Assembly (NCBI GenBank): GCA_958296025.1
Contig: OY282430.1
Location: forward strand, 434,001 to 498,000
Source of the DNA: an uncultured Pseudomonadales bacterium
Lineage (GTDB): Bacteria; Pseudomonadota; Gammaproteobacteria; Pseudomonadales; Azotimanducaceae
Direction of reading: 5' to 3'
Length of the DNA stretch: 64,000 bases
The notes below the pieces were generated by a model. It had not been told where the DNA came from. It worked only from the letters and a program-made list of their open reading frames with translations, and made no database searches. The position numbers and the translations under genes are program-made. This document shows positions 46,243-53,700 of this stretch, piece by piece. Positions within the stretch are counted from its first letter, which is position 1; the number at the start of each line of letters is the position of its first letter.

Positions 46243-46458
46243 TTACTCCCTCCGCTTTGGGGAAGTTTGGACGGCCTCCTCTGAATAGCCCCGAAACGAA
46301 GGAAGCTTTCTAGCAGATTCCGGTTGGACGGGATCGGTCGGCCTGTAGCAGTCCTGCCCTTCTCTTGCTGAAGCTTCCCTAGAACTGGCGACGATATGTC
46401 GCTCGGCCCTGATTTGCAACTTGATAGTCTCTACAACCTTGTGTTCAATGAGAACCAT
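46243..46458 (-). CDS. Small unknown protein at the head of the cas3 operon
   Basis: A 71-residue frame (MVLIEHKVVETIKLQIRAER...) starts with ATG at 46458 with AAAGGAG 8 bp upstream, a better ribosome-binding site than cas3's. Its TAA overlaps the region of the cas3 GTG, so the two would be translationally coupled. The product is highly charged, with no domain I recognise. It could be a genuine small cas-associated protein, a translated leader peptide, or a chance frame. Confidence 0.5.
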   Translation of the reverse strand: MVLIEHKVVETIKLQIRAERHIVASSREASAREGQDCYRPTDPVQPESARKLPSFRGYSEEAVQTSPKRRE

Positions 46459-46541
46459 GCTGTTTTCTCCTTTCAGTTCCACTAGCACGACAGTCCAAAG
46501 GATCGACTGGGATCACAATGGGGCAGTTATTCCAGAAATCA

Positions 46542-46561
46542 AGCCTTACAGCCTGCAAAAA
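46542..46561 (-). promoter_or_regulatory. Predicted autoregulatory target site (protospacer plus PAM) of the CreR-like RNA
   Basis: On the minus strand, TTT (46561-46559) is followed by TTGCAGGCTGTAAGGCT (46558-46542). These 17 bases equal the first 17 of the pseudo-spacer except position 6 (G here, A in the RNA). TTT fits the TTN PAM known for type I-G. The site starts about 10 bp downstream of the predicted cas transcription start. Confidence 0.75.
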
Positions 46562-46574
46562 GCAAAATTTGCGT

Positions 46575-46580
46575 TATGAT
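46575..46580 (+). promoter_or_regulatory. Predicted -10 box of the CreR-like RNA promoter
   Basis: Plus-strand TATGAT would place a start near 46587, the first base of the upstream pseudo-repeat. The -35 (around 46552-46558) is weak and overlaps the predicted target site, so effector binding could repress this promoter too. Confidence 0.5.
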
Positions 46581-46603
46581 AGGACGACTTCGCTGAATTT
46601 CAA
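46576..46603 (-). promoter_or_regulatory. Predicted promoter of the cas3-csb3-csb1-csb2 operon
   Basis: Minus-strand TTGAAA (46603-46598) and TATCAT (46581-46576) are spaced by 16 bp. Transcription would start near 46569, leaving a leader of about 110 nt before the 71-codon frame. The -10 box overlaps the -10 of the oppositely directed promoter for the CreR-like RNA. Confidence 0.6.
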
Positions 46604-46689
46604 GCCCTCATTGAAGATTGCAAGCTGTAAGGCTGGCCTACTTGGTGGCAAGCGCATCTCTTCCGGGCCATGCGCCCGGCCTCATTGCG
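46587..46689 (+). ncRNA. CreR-like crRNA: degenerate repeat, 40-nt pseudo-spacer, degenerate repeat
   Basis: Two decayed copies of the array repeat flank a single spacer-sized segment. Repeat 1 (46587-46617) keeps ACTTC at its 5' end and CCTCATTGAAG at its 3' end, with a weak 5-bp stem between them; its handle is ATTGAAGA, 7 of 8 bases canonical. The pseudo-spacer is 46618-46657. Repeat 2 (46658-46689) keeps CTTCC, a new 6-bp stem CCGGGC/GCCCGG with loop CATGC, and CCTCATTG. The changed but still paired stem argues for selection on structure. By analogy with published CreR RNAs it would be processed by the Cas6-like Csb2 and guide the effector to the cas promoter. No transcript is shown; this is prediction. 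Confidence 0.72.
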
Positions 46690-46724
46690 TCGTGCGCCCA
46701 CTTTATTGGCCTGAATGCGGGGTC

Positions 46725-47168
46725 CAGCGGTTGGCGGCAGCGTTTGAGCAACACGGCGGTAGTGACGAGGCCGGTCTGCGGGAGGGCTTCTACGCCCGTG
46801 TGGAGGACCGGCTGCAGCGTTTAGACTGTGATGGCCTGCCCCCACTGGCGGAGCTAGAGCGGGCCTTGGCGGAAAGACGAGGAGGCGAAATGGCGACATT
46901 GTTGGATGCAAGGCTAAGGGCTTGGCGGGACGAGTTGGTTGCGCAGGGCATTGAGGAAGGTCAAGCCCGAGGCGTTGAGCGGGGCCGCGCCGATGAGCGG
47001 GCGCTGCTGTGCCGCCAAGCGGCGCGTCGGTTCGGCGCGGAGACAGCGCAGCGGCTTTCGGGTTTGCTGGAGGGCTTAAGAGCGGCAGACGAGTTGGCAG
47101 TCGTGGGCGACTGGATTGTGGATTGCGAAACTGGCGCCGATCTGCTGGCGCGAGTTCGCGCTCGGTGA
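46725..47168 (+). pseudogene. C-terminal fragment of a second Rpn-family nuclease gene
   Basis: From LAAAFEQHGGSDEAGLREGF to the stop this segment is closely similar to the 3' half of the Rpn gene at 38111-38785 (shared AERRGGEMATLLDA, RRFGAETAQRLSGLLE and DWI.DCETGADLLARVR). The nuclease domain is missing; upstream lies the CreR-like RNA region. Both copies have the same orientation and bracket the cas effector operon. Confidence 0.85.
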
Positions 47169-47183
47169 CCCATCAAGGCAGAT

Positions 47184-50100
47184 GTGAATTCGCCCTCCCA
47201 AGAACCTAGTTCGCGGCTGGCGGGCGAATCCTCCGGCGCCACCCCAGCTTCCGACCGCTTCGCCGCCGGTTGCCTTGCTTTGGACTTGGAGGTCGGCCGT
47301 AAAGACAGACGCATCCATGCCTTTGCCGCCGTGCGCGACGATGCGCCGTCCCTGGTTTACCACCGCGGCGACTTGGCGGCGGCCTTGGCCAAGTTGGATG
47401 CCTTCGCGGAAGATGCAACCTACCTTCTAGGCCACAACCTCATCGCTTTCGACTTGCCCTACCTGCGGGCCGCAAAGCCTGACCTTCGGCTCCTGCAACT
47501 GCCGCCCATCGACACCCTGTGGCTTAACCCTCTGGCCTTCCCGCGCAATCCCTACCACCACTTGGTCAAGCACTACCAAGAGGGGCAACTTCGGCGCGGG
47601 CGGGTGAATGACCCGGAACTGGACGCCCGGCTGTCGCTGCAAGTTTTAGCCGACCAACGCAAGGCGTTGCGCGAGGCCGACCCAGATCTGTTGACCGCAT
47701 GGCACTGGCTGACGACAGCGGAAGGCGCCAACCGGAGCATTGATACCTTAGCCCAAACGGAGCCGATGGAAGGCTCAAGGTGGAGTCCGAAAAGCGCGTT
47801 GCCGGATGCTTGGGGAGGCATTGACGCACCGGCCCACACGGAAAGCGCAACTCCGCCAGACTTGGCCAGGACGAGCATTCCAGCCGCCGGCTTTGACGCC
47901 TTTTTCGCCACCCTGCGCCAAGCGCCGCGGCCACCCGCCGCCGAGGCCCGCGAGGCCATTCGCCAAAGGCTTGCGCAAACGGCTTGCCGCAGTCAAAGCC
48001 GGGAAATCCTCGCCCAGCCGGCGCAGCATGGTTGGGCGCTGGCCTACGCCTTGGCGTGGCTGTCCGTAGCCGGCGGCAACTCCGTGATGCCGCCCTGGGT
48101 GCTGCATCAGTTTCCCGAGGCCGGGCGGTTGGTGCGCCGCTTGCGGGACTTGGCCTGCACCGACCCCGCCTGCGATTGGTGCCGGGAGAGACAGGACGCC
48201 GGCAAGGAGCTCAAGCGCTGGTTCGGCTTTGACGATTTCCGCCCAGAGCCAAAGGATGGCCAAGGCAAGCCCATGCAGCAATCCATTGTGGAGGCGGCCA
48301 TGGCCGGCACAGCGGTGCTGGGCATTCTGCCCACGGGAACCGGCAAGTCCCTGTGCTACCAGATTCCCGCCCTGTCCCGCTACGACAAAACCGGGGCGCT
48401 GACGGTGGTGATCTCCCCCTTGGTGGCGCTCATGGCGGATCAGGTGACCGGCTTGGAGCGGCATGGCATCGGTTGCGCCGTCACCATCAACGGCTTGCTG
48501 TCCATGCCGGAGCGCAAGGAGGCGCTGGATCGGGTGCGCTTGGGCGACGCCGGCATTCTCATCATCGCCCCGGAGCAGCTTCGCAGCGTCTCCGTGCGCC
48601 AAGCCCTCGCCCAACGGGAGATCGGCGCTTGGGTGCTCGACGAGGCGCACTGCCTGTCCCGCTGGGGGCATGATTTTCGCCCGGACTATCGCTACGTAAC
48701 GCGCTTCATCCGCGAAAAGGCCGCCGCCGCGCCGGTGCTGTGCCTGACCGCCACCGCCAAGCCGGAGGTGCGGGAGGACATTCTTCGCCACTTCCGCGAA
48801 CGGTCCGGCGTTGACTTGACGGTTTTCGATGGCGGCGCCAGCCGCGCCAACCTGGAGTTTGTGGTCGTGCAGACCACGCCCGGCGAGAAGCTCGCCCACA
48901 TCCACCAAATTCTGGAGGCGGACTTGCCGCCGGAGGTTCCGGGCGGCGCCATCGTCTATTGCGCGACACGCCGCCGCAGCGAAGACATTGCCGGTTTCCT
49001 GCGCGGCAAGGGCGTCGTCGCGGACCACTTCCACGCTGGCCTGTCGCCGGAGATCAAGAAATCCGTCCAGCAGCAGTTCATTGAAGGCAACTCAAGAGTG
49101 ATCGTCGCCACCAACGCCTTCGGCATGGGCATCGACAAGCCGGACGTGCGCTTGGTGGTTCACGCCGACATTCCCGGCTCCTTGGAAAACTACCTGCAGG
49201 AGGCCGGCCGCGCCGGCCGAGACCGGGCCTTGGCCCGCTGCGTGCTGCTCTACACCGCGGACGACGTGGAGCGGCAGTTTGGCCTGTCGGCCCGTTCCCG
49301 CCTCAGCCGCCGGGACATTCAGGGCATTCTGAAGGCGCTGCGCAATCTGGACCGGAAGAAGCGCCTAGCCGGCGAGGTGGTCGCCACCTCCGGCGAAATT
49401 CTGGGCGAGGACGAAGAGGCCGCGTTCGAGCGGGACTCCGCCACCGACGACACCCGGGTGCGCACCGCCATCTCCTGGCTGGAGGAGGCGCAGCTGCTCA
49501 CCCGCGAGGAGAATCGAGTGCAGGTCTTCCCTTCCTCCCTGCGGGTGGACTCCGTGGACGAAGCTCGCCGCAAGTTGGCCGAGCGCAAACTTCGGGCGGA
49601 CTACCGCGCCAGTTTGCTGGCCATCGCCAAAGCTCTTATCGAGGCGGACCCGGACAAAGGCATCTCCACCGACGAGCTGGTGGGGGTCTCCGGTTTGACG
49701 CCGGAGCGGGTGCGCCACGCCATGTTTGACTTGGAGGCGTTGGGCATCGCCAGCAACGACACGGCGCTGACCGCCTTTGTCCATGTGGGGGTGCGGCGGG
49801 CGTCGCGCAAGCGCCTGGCGGAAGCGACGGCCTTGGAGGGAGCTCTCATCGAGGCGCTGCAGGAAACGGCGCCGGACATGCAAGCGGGCGACGCATCCAC
49901 CCTGCATCTGCGCCTTGTCACCCAGCGCCTAAAGGACGCCGGCCACGCCCAAGCCTTGCCGGAGCGCGTATGGCGCCTGTTGCGCGGCATCGCTGGGGAT
50001 GGGCGCAGCGAGGGTGCTGGCAAAGGCAGCCTCGGATTGCGCCGCAGGGACCCGGAAACGGCGCGGGTGACCCTGCAACGCCCTTGGAAGGCGCTGGCGG

Positions 50101-52628
50101 AAACCGCGTTGCGCCGTCGCGCCGCCGCGCAGCGCCTGCTCGAGCATTTGCTTGGCTGCCTGCCGCCCGGCATCCGGGGCACGGATCTGCTGGCCGAAAC
50201 CACCCTCGGCAAGCTGATGGCGGCCCTGCAGTCCGACTTGGAACTGAAGGCCAAGGTTACCGATGCGGAGAAGCTCTCGAAGCTGCTGGACCGCGCCTTG
50301 CTGTGGCTGCATGAGCAGGAGGTCGTGCGCCTCAACAAGGGGTTGGCGGTGTTTCGCCCCGCCATGTCCATCCACTTGGTGCAACAGAGGCGTGGCTTCG
50401 CCAATACGGATTTCACGCCGCTCCGGCTCCACTACCAAGATCAAGTGCTGCAAATCCATGTGATGGCGGAGTTCGCGCAGCGCGGCCTGCGCACCATGGC
50501 GGAGGCGCTGGGCTTGGCGATGGACTACTTCAGCCTAAGCCAAACGGACTTCCTGCGCCGCTGGCTGCCGGACAAGGACCGGGACTTGGCCCACCAGACC
50601 ACCGCGGAGTCTTGGCGCAGCATTGTGGAGAGCCTGAAGAACCCCATCCAGCAAAGCATCGTCGCCTATGATGACTCGGAGCAGGCCAACATGCTGGTGC
50701 TGGCCGGCCCCGGATCCGGCAAGACCCGGGTGCTGGTGCATCGCATCGCCTATCTGCTGCGGATGCGGCGCGAAAATCCCAGGGGCATTCTCGCCTTGGC
50801 CTACAACCGGCATGCGGCGGTGGAAATCCGTCGTCGCCTTGCGGAACTGGTTGGGGACGACGCCCGGGGCGTTTTGGTGTACACCTGCCACGGCCTCGCC
50901 ATGCGTTTGGTCGGGGCCAGCTTCAGCGACCGCGCTGAACCCTTGGGCGATGCTGCGTTCGAGGAAGTGATGCATCAGGCTATTGCCCTGCTGCGCGGAG
51001 ACGGCCTGCCACCAGAGGAAGCCGATGAGCACCGATCTCGGTTGCTGGCCGGCTTCCGCTGGATATTGGTGGACGAATATCAGGATGTCGGCGCGGAGCA
51101 ATACGCATTGATCGCGGCGTTGGCCGGCCGAACGCTGGCCAATGAGGACGACAAGCTCGGCTTGTTCGCGGTGGGTGATGACGATCAGAACATCTACGCC
51201 TTTGCCGGGGCATCCGTGCGGTTCATCCGCCGCTTCGAGGCGGACTACCGGGCCAAGCCAACCTTCCTGACGGACAACTACCGCTCCACGGCGCACATCG
51301 TGGCCGCCGCCAACGCCGCCATCGAACCGGCTGCCGAAAGGATGAAGGCCGACCATCCCATTTGCATTGACCACAACCGCACCGGAGCCCCACCCGGCGG
51401 GGACTGGGAGGCGTTGGACCCGGTCGCGCAGGGTCGGGTGCAGGTGCTCCCGGTGCGCCGGGCGCCGATTGCCCAAGCCCAGGCGGCCATGGCGGAGTTG
51501 CAGCGCCTCTCCACTTTGACGCCGGATTGGGACTGGTCCGCCAGCGCCGTCATCGCCCGAAAATGGAAGTATCTGGAGCCGGTGCGGGCTTGGTGCGAAA
51601 CGCATGGGGTTCCCGTGCAGATGGGCAATGAGCGAATCCCCAACTTTTGGCGCCTGCGCGAAACTGAAGCGCTGCGCAATTGGCTGCGCCGGCTTGACTC
51701 CGCCATCGTCGATGGCGCAGCGCTGCGGCAATGGTTGGCTCAGCAGTCCCCCAGCCCTTGGCTCGAGTTGCTGCACGAAGCCGCCGATGAACTCGCCTTG
51801 GAAACCGGCGGCGCGGAACTGCCGACGGCCCACTGCATCGAATGGCTGGCGGAGTGGGGCCGGGAGGTGCGCCGCCGCCAACGCGGACTGCTGCTGTTGA
51901 CCGCGCACCGCGCCAAGGGCTTGGAGTTCGACCATGTGGTCGTCTTGGACGGTGGCTGGCGCGGCGCCGACCGAGGTGAGGACGCCGATGCGCCGCGCCG
52001 CCTGTTCTATGTGGCCATGACCCGCGCCCGCAAGACCTTGGCGCTGATGCGCTTTCAGGAGGGGCCCAACCTGCGTAATGAGGTTACGCCACTGAGTCCC
52101 GGGGAAGAACGAACGTCGCGCAGCGTCGATGAACGCATCCCTTATCGCGTCGAGGCGCCGCCGCCCCCGCCGTACCTTGCCGAATCGCATCCCCTGCCGG
52201 CTGCCCTGCAAAGCAATGCCTCGGTGCTGCGCCGTCAGCCGGCGCCTTTGCCGCCGGTCGGCCCCGAACTTGAATCCCGCTACCGACGGCTTGCCATGAG
52301 CGACGTTGATCTTGGCTTCGCCGGGCGGCGGGCCGCCGGCCACCCCATGCACAAAGCCATCGCCGCCCTCGCCCCCGGCGACCCGCTGACTCCGCGCCAG
52401 ACCGGCGGCAACGGCAATCGCTGGGAGTTGTTCGACAACGCCGAGCACCGGGTGGGCCGCCTCGCCAAGGACTTCAAGCCCCCGCCCGGGATGCGCTGTC
52501 GCTCAGCAACGGTGCTGGCCATCGTCACCTGGAGCCGAGAGCTTTCCGAGCCTCAGTTCCAGCCCGCCGTCAAGTGCGATGCTTGGGAGGTGGTCGTGCC
52601 GGAATTGGTCTTTGCGCCGAAGCGCTGA
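47184..52628 (+). CDS. Giant DEDD exonuclease - RecQ helicase - UvrD helicase fusion
   Basis: An 1814-residue protein with three DNA-processing modules. Residues about 30-180: a DnaQ-like 3'-5' exonuclease (LALDLEVG with Asp34/Glu36, LLGHNLIAFDLPYL, NDPELDARL). About 370-720: a RecQ-type SF2 helicase (TGTGKSLCYQIPAL, DEAHCLSRWGHDFRPDYR, TNAFGMGIDKPDVR, QEAGRAGRD). About 1170-1640: a UvrD/Rep-type SF1A helicase (AGPGSGKTRVLVHRI, VDEYQDVGAEQ, VGDDDQNIYAFAGA, DNYRST, LTAHRAKGLEFDHVVV, YVAMTRARK). Such proteins could unwind and resect DNA ends in repair or defence. The gene starts with GTG 15 bp after the Rpn fragment. The reading frame is uninterrupted. Confidence 0.88.
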   Translation: MNSPSQEPSSRLAGESSGATPASDRFAAGCLALDLEVGRKDRRIHAFAAVRDDAPSLVYHRGDLAAALAKLDAFAEDATYLLGHNLIAFDLPYLRAAKPDLRLLQLPPIDTLWLNPLAFPRNPYHHLVKHYQEGQLRRGRVNDPELDARLSLQVLADQRKALREADPDLLTAWHWLTTAEGANRSIDTLAQTEPMEGSRWSPKSALPDAWGGIDAPAHTESATPPDLARTSIPAAGFDAFFATLRQAPRPPAAEAREAIRQRLAQTACRSQSREILAQPAQHGWALAYALAWLSVAGGNSVMPPWVLHQFPEAGRLVRRLRDLACTDPACDWCRERQDAGKELKRWFGFDDFRPEPKDGQGKPMQQSIVEAAMAGTAVLGILPTGTGKSLCYQIPALSRYDKTGALTVVISPLVALMADQVTGLERHGIGCAVTINGLLSMPERKEALDRVRLGDAGILIIAPEQLRSVSVRQALAQREIGAWVLDEAHCLSRWGHDFRPDYRYVTRFIREKAAAAPVLCLTATAKPEVREDILRHFRERSGVDLTVFDGGASRANLEFVVVQTTPGEKLAHIHQILEADLPPEVPGGAIVYCATRRRSEDIAGFLRGKGVVADHFHAGLSPEIKKSVQQQFIEGNSRVIVATNAFGMGIDKPDVRLVVHADIPGSLENYLQEAGRAGRDRALARCVLLYTADDVERQFGLSARSRLSRRDIQGILKALRNLDRKKRLAGEVVATSGEILGEDEEAAFERDSATDDTRVRTAISWLEEAQLLTREENRVQVFPSSLRVDSVDEARRKLAERKLRADYRASLLAIAKALIEADPDKGISTDELVGVSGLTPERVRHAMFDLEALGIASNDTALTAFVHVGVRRASRKRLAEATALEGALIEALQETAPDMQAGDASTLHLRLVTQRLKDAGHAQALPERVWRLLRGIAGDGRSEGAGKGSLGLRRRDPETARVTLQRPWKALAETALRRRAAAQRLLEHLLGCLPPGIRGTDLLAETTLGKLMAALQSDLELKAKVTDAEKLSKLLDRALLWLHEQEVVRLNKGLAVFRPAMSIHLVQQRRGFANTDFTPLRLHYQDQVLQIHVMAEFAQRGLRTMAEALGLAMDYFSLSQTDFLRRWLPDKDRDLAHQTTAESWRSIVESLKNPIQQSIVAYDDSEQANMLVLAGPGSGKTRVLVHRIAYLLRMRRENPRGILALAYNRHAAVEIRRRLAELVGDDARGVLVYTCHGLAMRLVGASFSDRAEPLGDAAFEEVMHQAIALLRGDGLPPEEADEHRSRLLAGFRWILVDEYQDVGAEQYALIAALAGRTLANEDDKLGLFAVGDDDQNIYAFAGASVRFIRRFEADYRAKPTFLTDNYRSTAHIVAAANAAIEPAAERMKADHPICIDHNRTGAPPGGDWEALDPVAQGRVQVLPVRRAPIAQAQAAMAELQRLSTLTPDWDWSASAVIARKWKYLEPVRAWCETHGVPVQMGNERIPNFWRLRETEALRNWLRRLDSAIVDGAALRQWLAQQSPSPWLELLHEAADELALETGGAELPTAHCIEWLAEWGREVRRRQRGLLLLTAHRAKGLEFDHVVVLDGGWRGADRGEDADAPRRLFYVAMTRARKTLALMRFQEGPNLRNEVTPLSPGEERTSRSVDERIPYRVEAPPPPPYLAESHPLPAALQSNASVLRRQPAPLPPVGPELESRYRRLAMSDVDLGFAGRRAAGHPMHKAIAALAPGDPLTPRQTGGNGNRWELFDNAEHRVGRLAKDFKPPPGMRCRSATVLAIVTWSRELSEPQFQPAVKCDAWEVVVPELVFAPKR

Positions 52629-52665
52629 CGGCAAGCACGGGGGTTCGTCTGCCGACCGCCATAAG

Positions 52666-52689
52666 ACTCCACGCCCTTCGGGGAGTTTT
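52666..52689 (+). terminator. Possible intrinsic terminator after the helicase fusion
   Basis: ACTCC (52666-52670) pairs with GGAGT (52682-52686), followed by TTT. The stem is short, so this is a weak candidate. Confidence 0.35.
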
Positions 52690-52776
52690 GCGACCTCAAT
52701 TTCGATCTTCAGGCCATTCTTTGCGTCGATTCCCGTTGGGATTCGGATGCGGACCCCGGAAGCGAATGGGCCGCGC

Positions 52777-53460
52777 CTAGCGGGAATCCTCGCTATCGGC
52801 GTCTGCACCCACCCTGTCATCCCGCTCGCCAACCGACCGGAGACGCACTACCTGGCGCCAAATTAGGTATTTCATCACGCGATCACGCTCCGCCCTTTTA
52901 CCATCGTCGTCGCCGTCCCCATCACCGTCCCCGTCGCCATCGCCATCGCCGTCCCCGTCCCCATCACCGTCCCCATCGCCATCCCCATCACCGTCCCCGT
53001 CGCCGTCCCCGTCCCCGTCGCCGTCCCCGTCGCCATCGCCATCGCCGTCCCCATCACCGTCCCCATCGCCGTCGCCGTCGCCGTCCCCGTCGCCATCGCC
53101 GTCCCCATCGCCATCCCCATCACCGTCCCCATCACCGTCCCCGTCGCCGTCCCCGTCGCCATCGCCATCGCCATCGCCGTCCCCATCACCGTCCCCGTCG
53201 CCGTCGCCGTCCCCGTCGCCATCGCCGTCCCCGTCGCCATCACCGTCCCCATCACCGTCCCCATCGCCGTCCCCATCACCGTCGCCGTCGCCGTCACCGT
53301 CCCCAGCTTCATCGTAATAATGGGAAGGAGCAAGCTTGCCGGTCAGCGACTGAATCGCACCCGAAACCAAGGGAGGCAAAGCAATCAGAATTGCGCCAAG
53401 GAATGTTGCCAAACGCCGCAGTGCAGCCCGCTTTTTGGGAGTTTCCTTCGTTTCGTCCAT
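52777..53460 (-). CDS. Membrane-anchored (Asp-Gly)n repeat protein
   Basis: A 227-residue protein with three parts: a basic N-terminus ([14 protein letters not shown]) leading into a hydrophobic segment ([16 protein letters not shown], about 21-36), about 65 consecutive Asp-Gly pairs (about residues 54-183), and a charged C-terminal tail ([18 protein letters not shown]...). A good ribosome-binding site (GGAAGG) precedes the ATG. The repeat could be extended, highly acidic and calcium-binding, but it lacks the GGxGxD pattern of RTX nonapeptides. The DNA uses mixed codons (GAC/GAT, GGC/GGG/GGT), so the amino-acid pattern is kept beyond simple DNA slippage. Function unknown. Confidence 0.7.
   Translation of the reverse strand: MDETKETPKKRAALRRLATFLGAILIALPPLVSGAIQSLTGKLAPSHYYDEAGDGDGDGDGDGDGDGDGDGDGDGDGDGDGDGDGDGDGDGDGDGDGDGDGDGDGDGDGDGDGDGDGDGDGDGDGDGDGDGDGDGDGDGDGDGDGDGDGDGDGDGDGDGDGDGDGDGDGDGDGDGDGDGDGDGDDDGKRAERDRVMKYLIWRQVVRLRSVGERDDRVGADADSEDSR
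52912..53301 (-). repeat. Hexanucleotide tandem tract encoding Asp-Gly
   Basis: About 65 units of GAYGGN on the minus strand. Because the unit is 6 bp, copy-number change would alter protein length without shifting the frame. Confidence 0.9.
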
Positions 53461-53700
53461 CTGCGCCTTCCAGCCTGATGCGGTTGATGCGAATGGGAGA
53501 ATACTACAAGCTCAAAGTCAATTTTTTTTGCTGAATCGCTATCGTTTCAGCACCACCAGCCGAGCATTCTCGCCGACACAGGGCGACACTTGCGCCATGC
53601 CCCATCTTCGTGGCTTTCACCACTAGAAGATCGCATTGCCACTCTCTAGAAGGCGCTATAGACTCGAATTTTCTCCTCCAACCGCGGGTTTTGGGGACCA

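Noticed and set aside
46443-46458. A further 9-bp match to the repeat (TTCAATGAG) within the 71-codon frame
   Set aside because: A 9-mer is expected by chance in a window this size, and no stem or second repeat accompanies it.
46542-46635. The 17-bp inverted match read as a repressor operator, an IS end or a plain transcript hairpin
   Set aside because: Not fully excluded, but it does not explain the two repeat-like flanks, the TTT neighbour or the single mismatch at position 6.
46489-46724. A CreTA RNA toxin-antitoxin module instead of a cas-regulating RNA
   Set aside because: I see no small toxin frame or toxin promoter; the matched site is at the cas promoter, which fits the CreR type better.
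50535-52448. A 637-codon minus-strand frame inside the helicase gene
   Set aside because: Antisense shadow of a GC-rich gene; no domain, while the plus strand has complete helicase motifs.
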